Position numbers and translations under genes: made by a program
The notes under the pieces: model-generated
Told to the model about the DNA's origin: nothing
The model's input: only the letters and a program-made list of their open reading frames with translations
Databases searched by the model: none
Source: Blastomussa wellsi
Taxonomy: Eukaryota > Cnidaria > Anthozoa > Scleractinia > Plerogyridae
NCBI GenBank assembly: GCA_947652115.1
Contig: OX393572.1
Coordinates: 14,714,362-14,778,361, forward strand
DNA length: 64,000 bases
Reading direction: 5' to 3'
Shown here: piece after piece, positions 11,637-24,040 of the stretch
Layout of the letters: every line of letters starts with the position of its first letter
Position numbering within the stretch: position 1 is the first letter of the stretch

Positions 11637-11768
11637 ACACTCATGGGTAGAGAGAGGCACTGTGAGAGTCAAGTGTCTTTCCCAAACACACAACACAATG
11701 ACCCTTGACTTGCAACTAGATGGTTCGATCCGGCGTCCAGCACCCTAACCATTAGACCACTGTGCCAA
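11637..11768 (-). repeat. tRNA-derived SINE copy
   Basis: On the minus strand it begins GGCACAGTGGTCTAATGGTT, continues with GTGCTGGAC and GGATCGAACCA, and ends in a conserved module GGGTCATTGTGTTGTGTGTT ... CACAGTGCCTCTC. The same modules recur across the window (13368, 28432, 52025, 52335). Confidence 0.7.
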
Positions 11769-13367
11769 TTTGAAATTTGAATTACCAGACGCAGGAGTAC
11801 AGTAAACAATTTTATTGATTTTCACACCTGGATGATATTGTTTTATGGTGACAACACTGTGCCAGCTTTAACATGTGGAAACTGAGAGATAAAGAAAATG
11901 CCGACTGCATGCTAAACTGTCATAAACCTAACAAAGATGAGCTTAAATATCTTAACACTATCAAAACACTCGATAACTCCACACAAAGTTGGTACTTGTT
12001 TTGTTACTGATGGAATTTCCTACGCAACATGTATCTAACCAACTGACCACATCTCCTCAGAAGCCCTTTATATCTCAAAAGGTTTGTCCTATCTACTTTC
12101 AAACAATAGCCTTGTTTAGCAATTTGCTGCAAACCTGCGAAGCAATACAAATGCAATGTTGTTGGGCTAGCTCATGATATTTTGGTAATTCTTTCTGGTC
12201 TTATTTAAATACAAGTCCCAATTTTTTTAATGTCAATGGTTCAATTTTGTGACAAATAAGGTAACCCTTTTACTCAAAATTTTTTAAAAATTCAGAATTT
12301 CTTGTTTCCAAATAATGGAGAACAAGTACCACATAAAAGTACTGCTCAGAAACTTCCATTTGAATGTTCGCATATTTGGATTTCATTCAAGGACATTAAA
12401 ATTTATCACACAGTGACTGTAGAATTATTGCCTGGACTTGATATGTTTTCTCGGCATGATAGATATCAAATATGATTTTTTGTAATCTGGCCGATTTTGA
12501 TAGCTTTGTATTGTTTCTGTTTTCTGAATTCATTATTTACAGATTTCATGTAACTTTGCATAATAGAATTATCCAAAATGACACAAATTAGCATGGCAAA
12601 GCTGAAATTTACAGACAGAACAAACATACTGCAGTAATGCTTGCATGCCAAATGCGAGAAGGGTTTCGCTCCACAATACTTAGCACAATTACCTCGAAGG
12701 GGACAATCTTGAGTCATGTTTACAAAAAGTTCTATACTACTGCAATCAGTTATGAGGTAGCTGGAGTTTTTTAATCTAAGTCACTCATGGTTATTGGCAA
12801 AAAAGCTTGAAGAGGTATTTATATAATCACACTGTTAGTTTATTTGATGTAAATTAATTCTTTATAATAGGCTGTAAAACCGGGCATTATGGCAATGCAA
12901 AAATCATACACACACATCATGCTTTGTGCGATTAAATAACAGAAGTATTCTCATGTAAGGGCTGTAGTTAGCCACACCTTGAAATTTGCCATCTTTGATG
13001 GCATTGAAATTATTACATTGGTCCAAGTTGTTACTTGAAGTCTTTTAAATAACCTCTTGCAGTTTCGCAGCAATCTTTTGTTTTGACACTCTATATTACG
13101 TGAATTGTAAAACCAAAAATTCTGTCAACAAAAGCAAATTAAATGTGTGGCTGACTAGCGCCCTTTAAACTACTTGTGAAACAGACTCTCAAAAAATATT
13201 TGTGTGCTATTAACTGTACGTTCTTAAAATTAAACAATACAGGCCTACATCTGCACGTGGTCAGAACAACAGGAGTATATCCAAGTTTTCCATAAAATCA
13301 ACTATCATCCATCACAGACTGTGCTGTTTGCCTTTTTCTGCTACCCATTACTAATTTTACACTCCTA

Positions 13368-13565
13368 ACTTGTGAGAGGCAATGTGAGAGTAAGGTGTGT
13401 TGCCCAAGAGTACAGCACAATATCCCCAACCAGAGAAAATGATTGAACCCGAACCCTGGCCAGAGACAATGATTGAACCCGAACCCCGGCCAAAGATAAT
13501 GATTGAACCCGCACCACTTGAGCCGTAGTCCAGTGCGTTGCTAACATTTAGGCTACTGCATGTCC
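13368..13565 (-). repeat. SINE copy with internal triplication
   Basis: It shares the CACAGTGCC-like tail and the GTTGTGTT module with 11637-11768. The middle holds three tandem ~33-base units containing AATGATTGAACCCG(A/C)ACC, at about 13437-13520. Confidence 0.65.
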
Positions 13566-14651
13566 CAACAAAAGGAAAACAAAGAAATGAATGAATGAAA
13601 GAAAAAAAAACAGTGAAATGGTTAAAATGCTTATAATATGTCATGGAGTATACGGTAATATCCTACCTACAGCATTACTTTACTAACAATACTATTAAAG
13701 CTATCAATTTTTAAATCACACATGATCTGAGGTTTTTAGTACTAAAACATAGTGAAGCTATTAATTTTCTACAATGTTACTACTATACCCAAATAGAACT
13801 TTAGTAACCAACATAAGAGGGGTTCTAAGGACTGACGCGATGTGAAACTGTGTAAATTTAAGTGTGCAATTGCTGGTTTTATAAAGGGAATTTGAAGCAG
13901 CTTAGCTTTTAGCTAAATAAGATTAGATTGCAATATAGGTCAGTGTCAAGATACAAAATGTATGACAATGCATGACACTCCACAGCAGCTGATGTTGCTG
14001 TGGAGTTAGCAGAGATTCTTATTCACATCACATCTGTTACCACTAAATTCAGTGATATGGGACCCTTTGAACCAAAACTCTTACAAGCAGTTGGCAATAG
14101 GCTTCTGTTAACGAAAACTTTTTAATAACCTTATATGGAAGGCATTTGTTTAATGAAACCCTTCAGAGGTAGTTATATAATCAAACCTTTCCATACATGT
14201 ACAAGGTCGTTCTAAAATTTTGATTGAAGTTACTGCTCGAAGGAGTTTTGATTCAATGGATCACAAATCACTGAATTTGAGAGTAAAATGTTCGTAGTTG
14301 TGTAACTGTCTCTGTTGCTAAATCCAAATTTGAACTGTCAGGGTGGGTCTATATACAGGTTGTAATGTTATTTTTAAGAATCCTGTTATAAAAAAAAAAT
14401 ATTAGTGTCATGTTCATGACTAAGCAATGTTTTAGATTCAAGGTAAATGCTATTTAAATCACTATTCAGTGATGCAGGCTTCTTCAATAAACATTATTAC
14501 TAATTAAATGCATTTATAACAAATTAATGAAATGTAAACAACTTTTCAAGTTGCATAATCAAAAAGAATAACTACAAAATTGTGAGATAGTATGTATGTC
14601 CCTCTAACTGGAGATATATAATAGAATAGTTCACTTTTTGTAGTTCACAGT

Positions 14652-17600
14652 TCACAAGAAGTCTGCACATTCAAGAGCTCTTAGTAACTCCTCTCCCTGC
14701 AGAAGTGTATTTTGAACTGGTGCGTTGACCTCAGCGTCCCATGTGGTGATGTACGGAAAGAGCCCCTTCCCTTTGGAAATTACCTCATTTGTCACGTAAC
14801 CATTTCGTTTCACTGCTGTTGGCACAGCTTTTCGCAGCATAACTGGTGATGAAGAGTTGGACAAACTTGGTCGTCGTGCGTAAGAACTGGCAGGTATGTT
14901 TGAAGGTGGAGGCGTCATAGATACACTTCCTGGAGATGGAATGCTCTCCTCGGCATTCAGCAGCCATGATGATGGTGTCATTGGCGAATCAATGAATGGA
15001 ATCTCAACAAGTAATTCGTCATCGCAATCCAACCCAGAATCTACTATGGACAAAGGAATGAATGGTGCACGCTCATCAAAGTTCTCTTCTTCGTCATTTG
15101 CCTCCTTTTCTTTGTCTGCACTAATTTTTTGGTCATCACTTGGTGAGGGAATATATGGAACTCTGTTTTCAGTGGTGCTGTTTTCTGGTGAAGAGGGCTG
15201 TGTGGTATCCATGAAACCATAGTGACTGTGCAGCAAGTTTTCATACTTTTCCTGTTGTGCGATAACCTCTTCATTAGTGTCCCAGGCTACTGGCAGACAA
15301 TCCTAACAAACACAATAATTATCATCACGTTAACTCGTAACTTTTAGAAACAAAATCCTCTTAATTATCTCTCCGAAATTTTATCCTCTCACAACAGAAA
15401 CCTTACCGCACCTTACAGTACCACAAAAACTCGGCTCATTGGTGCTCAGTCAATGATTTTGATCACTGAAGTGGACTTCTCAAGGAAACAAAAGTCCACT
15501 TTAAACGGTTCAAAAGGTCACTTCTGTCAGAGGTGAATGAAATTGTTACCAGTAGTTGGGTTGTGAACTTCAGAGTTTGAGTTATATGGTTTTGTCTGTG
15601 GTTCCTAAACCCATAGTCCTCAAAATAAAAGGCCCTGTCCTCTTAGGCACATGTGGTCTTGACACAGACAGTGGCTCACGATGAGAGTGTGCCTTTCAGC
15701 TCTTAAATGTACTTAATGTTTTAATTTTTAGTGCATACTTAGATAGAGTTTTTTCTCCACACCTGGAAATTCATGTGCTCGCAGTCGACATCCTCCAGGC
15801 ACTGACAGGATTTCTTAGCAATCTGTTTAGACGGAGCCATCTTACAGCATGTGTCAAGACTGGCCTCCTTCTTAGGCACAATATCTCCTGGACGCTGTTC
15901 ATGTGCAGCAGCCTTTAGCAGCTTAGTGCGTTCTTCAAACACAATGGAATGCTTCCTTCTTGTTCCTCGTCCTTTGCTGTTTTCTTTCTTCACCACTAGG
16001 TCCAGTCCTAGAGGTGCAGGGACTGGGTTTAATTGCTCTGAGGATAGAATATATCCCTGCTGGTCTGCTCTCCTAAAGAAAGGAAGATATAAAAGATAGA
16101 AAGGCTTAGCAATGTTCCTATAAATAGCACTTTATTTAGATCACCACATCATAGATGGATTTTGCTAACCTGTTAATATCCAATTCAGATTAATGTGATG
16201 ATTCATTTGGGAACTTACATTATTGTTCTGTTCATCATACCAGTGGCAGATCTAGGGCAGGTGCCCAGGGGTCCTGTCGCCCAAAAAGTTTGCCAAAAAG
16301 TTAAAGGCCCAAAGGGACGGAAAATTTTTCGGACCCCCACCTTAGAAAGAAGTCTGGATCTGCCACTGCATACTCCCATGCACTCAGTCACATCTGACAA
16401 ACAGCACAACTGTATCCTCCCACATGAATCATCACATAACCAGACCAAATTGGGTGGCAACAAGGATGTAAACATGTTATTTTGGCCTAAACAAAACGTC
16501 TGCCTGTTTTAGCCCCTTTAATAAAACTGTCCTGTTAATTCAATAGCCCAACCAAGGTTTTCATGTGGCACAAGTTACAATGATAACCAGACTTGTCTCA
16601 AAAACAGACAATCAAACATAATGGTGTTCACTAATCGATGGCTTTTCTCTGTCTTAATTACAACTTACATGATGATGTAATTTGTGCACAGGACAAACTG
16701 TGGCTGACATGTCTTGCTGTCGTAAACTATGTTTGCCTTGGTCTGTAGCCACACCCAGCCTCCATTGCGCACTAAGAAACGGTAGTACTTGCTTACTGAC
16801 TGCCCCTTGGTTAGCACTGTGACAAAAGTTGAAAAACAAACCACAAGTTAACAAATACATCTTATTAACTAAACTCAAGGGTTGTACTGAGAGAATATCA
16901 ACCTAAGGTCTTGACAATGCAAACCGTGTGCAGCAAGGTCAGTACAGAAATGACTGAGGGCCATTATTCTTTGGTCCTGAGCAGACTTGGTTAATATGAA
17001 ATTTATTACTCAATAGAAGAATTGGCAACTGTGACAATTAAGTTAGAAGGGCTGGAGCAACATATCATCAAGTATTTGTGTAACGCGACAATCACTGGTT
17101 CATTTTGAAGCCTTTGAGTTTTTCCTGTTGTGTAAGTGAAAGAGGATTTTGACACGTTCACTACCAACCTTCATTGAATTTTACCATACAATCCTCAACT
17201 CTACACATCCCACCTGAGATCCTGAAAAATTATGAACCAGCCAGGCTTCGTTTTTCAAGAATGTAAACAAGAATGATTTAAAAGCTTTGGTGACTTACAT
17301 GTCTTGTGGCAGGCTAATGCAGTGTCCAGGTCACAAGCATGTTGAAAGTGGTACCAAGACTTGCCGACAATCTCTGCTGGCGTGAAACCCAGCAGGTCAG
17401 CAACACTGTCAAAGAACGTAATACGAAAATAAGAACATAACCCTCATTTAAGTGGAATGATACTAGTATAAGTCTGTGTAGAGCTTATCCCAGGTTTTCT
17501 TGGCACAAAGCGGCAAGGGGTATTTCCACTCCCCCCTGGATGGGATGCAGTGTTCCAGATAAGAGGGGGTTCTCAGGTCAAACAACTGACTAGGTCAGCT

Positions 17601-20600
17601 TCCTGACCCGACAAATTAATAGAAAACTTCTAATGATTTGTTGGGGATAGTGGGGATTTGCATGAAGCGACTAGGAGTATTTCTTCTCCCTCCTGAATGA
17701 GATGCTAGTCCATCACAGGGTTACCTCTCAGCATTATGGCGCAGGTACCCATTTATACACCATAATGCCTCCCATCAAAATGATACTAGTACAAAGCATT
17801 ACCAACCTTTCATCACATGATAGGAAATTCATGTCAAGACTGTGACGACTGGTGAATGTTGCTCTGTCCAGAGGAACTTCAAATGTTGAGCCAAACATCA
17901 GTGGCACTCCGATGCCAACCAGAAACAATGGGACTTGCTCGTCTTCTCCTGACTCCAAAACTCTGGTCTGCATTTTCATGCAGCCAGTACAATGGACGAC
18001 CTGAAAGATTGAGGCAAAAATAAGTCAGATTTACACTGTATGGAACATTTTCTATAAGCATTTTAGCTTTTAGCTTGTTGAGGAAACCCAGTATGTGGCC
18101 ATTCATATGAAAGCTACTGAGCAGTTCTCTTGTGTGTAATTTTTGTAATGGTGTACAAGGTGGTTCTAACTTTTAAGTCTGTGGATGAAACCCTAATGAA
18201 TGAATGAATGGATGAAACCCTAATGAAAGCTATTGAGCAGACTTTCATGCGTAACCATTCCAATGAAATATGTAACCACTGGTTACAACCAAGGGTTCAC
18301 TACACAACAATTTAACATTACGGCGACTTACCCTGTAGGTTGATGCTCGGAGGTTAACATTTTTCCCTCTGCTCGTCAAAGTGCTTTTCATTCGCAAGAA
18401 GAACGACTTGTGTGGATTCTCATGCACAACATTCTTTGATCCTCCCTTGAGGTGGTTACTCATCATGAAGACTGAATCTGAGCAGAAGAGGCCATCAAAT
18501 ATTTCCATGTCTTCCAGTGGAATCTGCCCTCCGAGCTGATTGGATAACTCCTCATGATCACAGGGGTGAATGTACTTGTAAAAACTGTTACCAGTTACTT
18601 CAATCTGTTGGATAAGAAACATTGATAATAATGTAACAGGGGTTTAAATAAAATTTGAAGTAGGCAAAGTAAAGTGGAGTAAAGAAGCCGATGCTGTTAT
18701 TTTCAACTTCGATGTTACCATGCCTTTCAATAATAACTCTACATTTCAAAATTTCCAAAATGCAAGTCATAACTATGGTAATATGCCAATGAACCTTGAA
18801 AACCAGAAACAAACAAAAGGGATCAAAACCAACCAATCATAACCCAAGAATGTGAGATTTTGAACCAGCTGAAGTGAACTCCTGTTTCCTGAAAGGCCAC
18901 ATGGATGATCGATTGCAGCAAAAACATAACCATTGACTTGAACAGAGTTCAGAGTTATTCAAAGATGCATTAGTTTTTAATGCAAATAATGACATTTTGA
19001 TTGCAATGGTATGATATTTACCTGTGATAATCCCATGTAGTGGTTGATGTTATCTGACACATAGATGCACTGACCATCTGGCGTCACCACAAAGACAAAG
19101 CCATCCAGTGCCTGAAAGAGTCAAAGAAATCACATAAGGATCCTGGGATCCTTATTTTATACAAAGGCTTTTGTAAGGGTTGTAGGTGGCACAATTGTTA
19201 GAGTATTGAATTCTCAAAGAATTACGTGGTCTAGGTTTAAGCACTAAGACACCAGGGTCATTGCGTTAAGTGTTTGTGAGCATGACATTTAAATCTCGTT
19301 TCTATAAATGGGTTAGAAAAATCTATGAACAGTACACCATAGACCTGTGTCCTGTCTTACTAACCACCAAAGTTGTAAATGCACAATTCTATTACCCTTA
19401 CCTCCAATGAAGACTTGTCATAAACTGTGGTTTCCGACACATTTAGAGTTACAATTTTCTTCAGATCTGAACAAAACAATTTGAAATTTAAAGTTAATAA
19501 ATAATTATATAGTTAACAACAATGGAACAAAAAATGACTGGGACTCGTAGATCTTACAACCCATATTTACCATGACTAATAAGGTAGCTGAGAGGGCCAA
19601 CACCTCATCAAAATAATTTCTATATTGCTGGTCCAGTATTTCCTTTCCACTGGTCTGTAGAAAGGTTCTTTCACAGAAAAGAACCGTTAATTATGGAAAC
19701 CAAACGTGCATAGTGTTATTAAATAAAAGTTCTATTATAAGGATTGAAACTTTTACTCAGGATTCTGTCCTTTTAATCTTATAGTTTTGAGAAATTCCTT
19801 TTAAGTTAGTCCTTTCTCATCAAAGTGCATTGGAATCAGTCCGTATACTGACACAAACATGGGTAATATTGTCCTGTATGGCCCGTACTCTTGGTTAATA
19901 AGGCTTGTACATACTGCTATGGCTTGCTGAGGTTGTACATTACAGTAGACTCACAACTTTCAGTTATTTCAAGTATGTCGCAGTTTCTTACCTTGAGCGA
20001 CAAGAGAACGAAGGAGGTTTTTCATCTTAATGTAGCTGTTGACAAGGCGCATAATGCACAGCCTGTCCAGCTGTGATGACAAGCCCACTGGCAGTGGAAG
20101 CTGATTGGCTAATTCCACAAACTCGTCGTTCTGTTGCCCTCTTCTAGATCGTGCCGCATCTCGCGACCTTCTTTTCTTTTGATACTCGTTGCTATGGGTA
20201 AATTTGAAAGAAAAAATAATTTTTCACTGTTAACAGATTTAAAAACACTAGAACTTTTTTGTCATTTGTTGTGTTGGAAGATACATGTATCTGTACCTCC
20301 CCACAGGTTTGAACCCTCCATCAGAAAAAAGAAACAAATTTAACATTGCTTCACTCATGCCCACTTCATGCTTGCCTATTGGGCAACCTGTGGTAGGAAC
20401 ACGCTGGCCTGACCAATCATTTTACTAGTCCCAGGCTATTGGACAGGATATCGGCCTTTTAGTTGTGTCCTGTAATGTAGTCCATAGGGATACAGAACTA
20501 ATGCTAGTGAACAGCTATTAAGTGGCCTCACAAAATATCACGACAGGTGCTGCTGTAATTAATTAATAATTAACTATTTTTGTGTTTTGGAAAAGTTATA

Positions 20601-22911
20601 AACATGTTAGAAAAAAATAACACCCAAGTTTTGCATCTTTATGGAATCACTTGTTAAAAAATGTTTTGGATTGGATATGTTGTGTTTTTGTTTGTTTTGA
20701 CTGCATAAGTCATTTTTGCTCTTTTCTAAATTTCAATTTTAATGTAAGGTACTTGTAGGTATAAGGATGTTTGTGCCAATTGTTTATGCGCATCGTACTG
20801 CACACACAATTTAATTGTGTGTTTATTTGTTTCAAAATGTCACAAACTCATCATGTCACCATGTCATCCATTGAGCACGTGTGCTGAGGAAAAATTTTCA
20901 ACACACGAGGGCCAGAAACGGTTGCACTAACTTGTAATTTTACTATCTTTAACTCTTTCTTGTCATGCACAATTCTTCATCGATCAGACACGTTTTTTCA
21001 AACCGGATATTCAGTTATGCTATCAATCAATGACAGTTTCCATTAATTTTTTTACGTACGCGTTTAAGTTTGAAGGTGGTGGAATCACACTTGATTGGAG
21101 ATTTTATGCTGACTGAGGTTCTTGCAGCTCAGTCTGTTTTAACGCATCGGCCATCTTGGATGACCAAAATCCAAATTTAAAAGTTGTCATGTAAGCCAAA
21201 TTTAAGTGTCTGCTCAAATTCGCTCAGAAATTGCCTTAATCTATTAGCTTCCTGTGTGCCAAATATGGAGTAAATCGGAAGTAACACAATTTTTTTCAAT
21301 TATAATGTTGCTATGGTAACCATAAATGTCACAAAAAATAACCACATGTTCAACAATGATTGGGCATTTGTTAGATACCAGTATTGCAGCATCAACTGAT
21401 AAAGAGTGGTAGTGCTGGCCCATCAAAAGTTTAAGAGCTAGAATGTTCTGGAAACTAGTGTGAGCCACCTTAACACAAATTGTTTTCTTCAAGGAACCTC
21501 ACCAATTGAATAAATTCACTAAACAGTTCCACACAATATTTGGCAGAGAGAATTTCACTTCAGAGATTTGTTTGTAATATTTTTGGGTGTGCAGACACTA
21601 ACCATATTCACTAACGAAGCCCAATTTTTCAGATTTAGGGTGTTCTCCTGGGAATGCTATCTCCAAATCGAAGCTGATGACTCCCATTTTTCACATTTCT
21701 TATGTTAGTAACTGTGTGGCAAAAGGCTCAGAAAAAGATCAAATTATGTTAGAAAATTTATGTGCAAACATTCTTGAATAAACAGAATTATACAATTAAT
21801 TCAGTTGCATAAGAAAACAAATTGAATGCCAATCTCATGTTTGTGGACAAAATGTTTGAAGTCTATATTCACAAGCAAAATTAAATGGCTACTTTATTGC
21901 AAAATCCCAGGCAACAAACTAGACTGATAAATATACAATTGCAACAACGGTAAAACAAAGATAGGATGGGAAGAAAGACTCTTAAAATTTTAAAGTGTAC
22001 AACAATGGTTAATTGAATTTTATAAAATTGATGCACCATTTTTGCTGTCCAAATTTCCTATGTGAAATTACACTTATGGTATAAAATATTGAAAAATGTA
22101 CTCAGAAGTAGATAAAAATAATAAAATTCTAGAGAAAATTGCTTTTGAGTTTGAAAATTAATTGCTCAGAATAAGTCGGCCATATTTGTCTCATTTTCAT
22201 GCGATACCATATATGGGGAAAAGGGAACCAAAATGTACTTTTCATTTCAACAAAAACTGCAATTATAGTGAATAATGTTTACACGTCCGAGCTTTGCTAA
22301 AATAAAAGCATTATCAAGCAAATAATTGTTTGCCAGGTCGACAAAATGTCACCAATCACAGTATGTTTGAAACAAACAACCTTTGAACACGACATTTTAT
22401 AAACTAAACAAAAAGGAAACACTATCCTACAGTTTTTAGTATTAATTTGGTAACATTTGGGTTATGTTAGTAAAAAGTCACAGTCATCCTTAAATAATTC
22501 CATACTTCTGACAAAACGCGACAATCGTAAATTTGAAAGTCACAAGTTTCCGATCACCTATACATCAATACACAAATAATTATTTATAGGAACCTAGCTA
22601 TACCTTAATCTCGCTTCTACAAAGAAATGACCACAGTTTTCTCCTTTGTAGGTCTGTGATAACGTATTCGAAATTCGCTGGAAAACCTCATCTGGGCCAG
22701 TCATATGCTTCGAGCACTTATTTTTTTGGGAGCTACCATGCAAAGGAAAGTTATGACCTCGGAGATTTGTTTCCCGAACGGCTGACAAGAAAATTATCTC
22801 AGGGGCTTTGCTTACCCTTAAAAATCGCCATTCACAAAAGGTAATAGCTAATTTTTAAGTTAAAGGCATCGCAGAGCAAGCATACCTGTTTTTGAGTGAT
22901 TTGGTTGCCAT
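14652..22911 (-). CDS. HIF1A: hypoxia-inducible factor alpha (bHLH-PAS), complete, 10 exons
   Basis: The O2-regulated subunit of HIF, which dimerises with ARNT and binds RCGTG elements in the nucleus. Exons (high to low): 22911-22886, 20191-19992, 19466-19402, 19111-19022, 18604-18332, 18000-17807, 17405-17299, 16816-16669, 16072-15763, 15302-14652. All have GT-AG ends in phase, giving 687 aa. Residues ~13-71 are the bHLH (basic [11 protein letters not shown], then LANQLPLP). PAS-A begins near [13 protein letters not shown] (98-) and includes [12 protein letters not shown] (~219-360) has [23 protein letters not shown] and GGWVWLQT. In the disordered C-terminus, P520 (RVPYIP) and P551 (RAPFIP) are candidate prolyl-hydroxylation/VHL sites. 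N664 in DAEVNAPVQ, followed by [11 protein letters not shown], matches the FIH site and C-terminal transactivation domain. The reading frame is open above the start, but a CAG acceptor near 23122 and no earlier in-frame ATG favour 22911. SIM/trachealess are excluded by the CTAD. Confidence 0.95.
16241..16368. mobile_element. 128-bp MITE (hAT-like ends) in HIF-alpha intron 8
   Basis: The ends are inverted: CAGTGGCAGATCTAGGGC at the left, and GGATCTGCCACTG at the right, which reads CAGTGGCAGATCC in reverse complement. CATAC lies directly on both sides as a 5-bp flank duplication. The ends resemble hAT-type non-autonomous elements, but an 8-bp duplication is not intact. No coding capacity. Confidence 0.65.
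17461..17760 (-). repeat. composite SINE-derived repeat in HIF-alpha intron 6
   Basis: Two segments carry the module that on the minus strand reads CTGGATGGGATG... / GAGTAGAAATACTCC-like, next to a TGAAGC end. It recurs at 27985, 44870 and 46080. A middle part (GTGTTCC...GTCAGCTTCCTGACCCGACA) is the inverse of 43330-43392 in the KLHDC3 gene. Confidence 0.6.
18100..18260 (-). repeat. inverted partial copies of the ~107-bp repeat (HIF-alpha intron 5)
   Basis: Read on the minus strand, it contains GGGTTTCATCCACAGACTTA, AAAGTTAGAACCACCTTGTA and GAAAGCT-type blocks of the tandem array at 11246-11580. A second GGGTTTCATCC start and an ATTCATTCATTC run lie next to it. Confidence 0.7.
19175..19300 (+). 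repeat. old tRNA-derived SINE copy in HIF-alpha intron 3
   Basis: GGTGGCACAATTGTTAGAGT (A-box-like), GTGGTCTAGGTTTAAGC (decayed B box) and CCAGGGTCATTGCGTTAAGT (the conserved downstream module) follow in the same order as in other copies. It is antisense to HIF-alpha. Confidence 0.5.
20192..22885 (-). other. HIF-alpha intron 1 (2.7 kb)
   Basis: Non-coding by my reading. The intron runs from donor GTATGC just below 22886 to acceptor CCCATAG just above 20191. AT-rich. I see no gene, RNA or mobile element in it. Confidence 0.6.
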
Positions 22912-23122
22912 TGTTTTTCCTGTCAAAGATCTTCTTTTCGATTGCGGATTTGTAGTCGTCGTTGTTGGGTCCTGTCCTGAAAGCCTCCACACAGTCTCAA
23001 ATCGCTGCCGAGGATTGTGTAAAATACTTTCTTGACTGAGAGGGCCTACAGCATTGAAAACAAGCGGGGCAAAACCTTTACTGGTATCCGTTCCCAGAGG
23101 TAAGAATCGTGGACGATTTCTG
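22886..23122 (-). other. likely HIF-alpha 5' UTR exon with start codon
   Basis: On the minus strand a TTGCTTCACAG acceptor-like site at about 23123 precedes an open stretch that runs in frame into the ATG at 22911. There is no ATG in that frame before 22911. The simplest reading is that most of this exon is 5' UTR and the upstream intron removes 23123 onward. Confidence 0.4.
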
Positions 23123-24032
23123 TGAAGCAAAAATGGGAGACATCAGCCATATCCAATATTGGTTCACCATTGTACATTTCCACATCAAATAATATCCGCT
23201 CCAAATAATAAAACCTTTCTTTTTTTCCCTGGTCGTCTGATAAGCAAAATACCCATAAACAGACGTCCAGACACTTACTAAATCTCTCCTGTTTTGAATT
23301 TTATGTGCGTGTTCGACGATGCCTCGAATGGTTGATCGCGTGATAGCTTTTGGAAGCAAAGGGACTTTGCATTGCGCTCTTGAAAACTGTGAAACGTGCC
23401 TAGCATATATTTTAATAAATTTGCATAACAATTTCCATTGTTTCCGGGTCAAAGTTGTTTTGCATTTCCATTTGAAAAACATTTGAGGTATTTTACCTTA
23501 CTTTGAGTCGAAAGAAACAAATTTATTTATCGTTAAAATGTTACGCATGCAGAATACAAAGTACGAAAACCGTCGCGAAAATCCGGAATTTTTATTTTTT
23601 CTCGTTTTCCTTTTTTCTTGAAAATTAGGCCCACAGTCCATTTTCGGAAGCCATTTGTCAGATTGACCTAGATTGTCAACAAGATTATGACGTCCAGATA
23701 AACCCTGCCTCACCGATCAAGCCTGCGTATATGTAAATGTGAAATGTCCGTCAATTTTGCATATTCTTTTTGCGTTTGCAAAGATAGCGTGATAGAAATT
23801 GAACCTCGATTGTTCCAAGGTGTGAACATTCTTTCAATTCCACTCTCTAATTAAGATTTCAATTTGGAAAGCATAATCCTGCTGTTGGAACGTCAAATTA
23901 ACAATGTTGATCGTCCGTACGAGAACAGTTGTGTTTACTGTTGTTTATTCCATGGCTGGGTGTTCGGGTGCTTGGTGCACAGCTGTTAACCAATCAGCGT
24001 TCGGCATGTGGGCGTAGCCGTGTAGCCATGAG

Positions 24033-24040
24033 TGACGTCA
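24033..24040. promoter_or_regulatory. perfect CRE palindrome TGACGTCA
   Basis: A full 8-bp CRE/ATF consensus 1.1 kb upstream of the HIF-alpha start, in a CpG-containing stretch. It is a motif match only. The same octamer also occurs in a repeat at 44040-44047, so presence alone is weak evidence. Confidence 0.3.

Larger units (their letters stand above)
9296..14651. other. spacer between MTHFSD and HIF-alpha 3' ends
   Basis: No supportable gene was found on either strand over 5.3 kb. It contains microsatellites (10731-10790), a ~107-bp tandem repeat (11246-11580) and SINE copies (11637-11768, 13368-13565). The part next to 14651 is presumably the 3' UTR of HIF-alpha, and the part after 9295 the 3' UTR of MTHFSD. 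Confidence 0.5.

Noticed and set aside
15236..15238. Start codon for a separate short gene covering the HIF-alpha C-terminus
   Set aside because: The triplet is TTG inside HIF-alpha exon 10. The exon continues in frame to a TTAG acceptor at 15303.
22912..23130. 73-residue N-terminal extension of HIF-alpha
   Set aside because: Open in frame but with no ATG (the apparent start is TTG), and a CAG acceptor lies there. Known family members have short N-termini.
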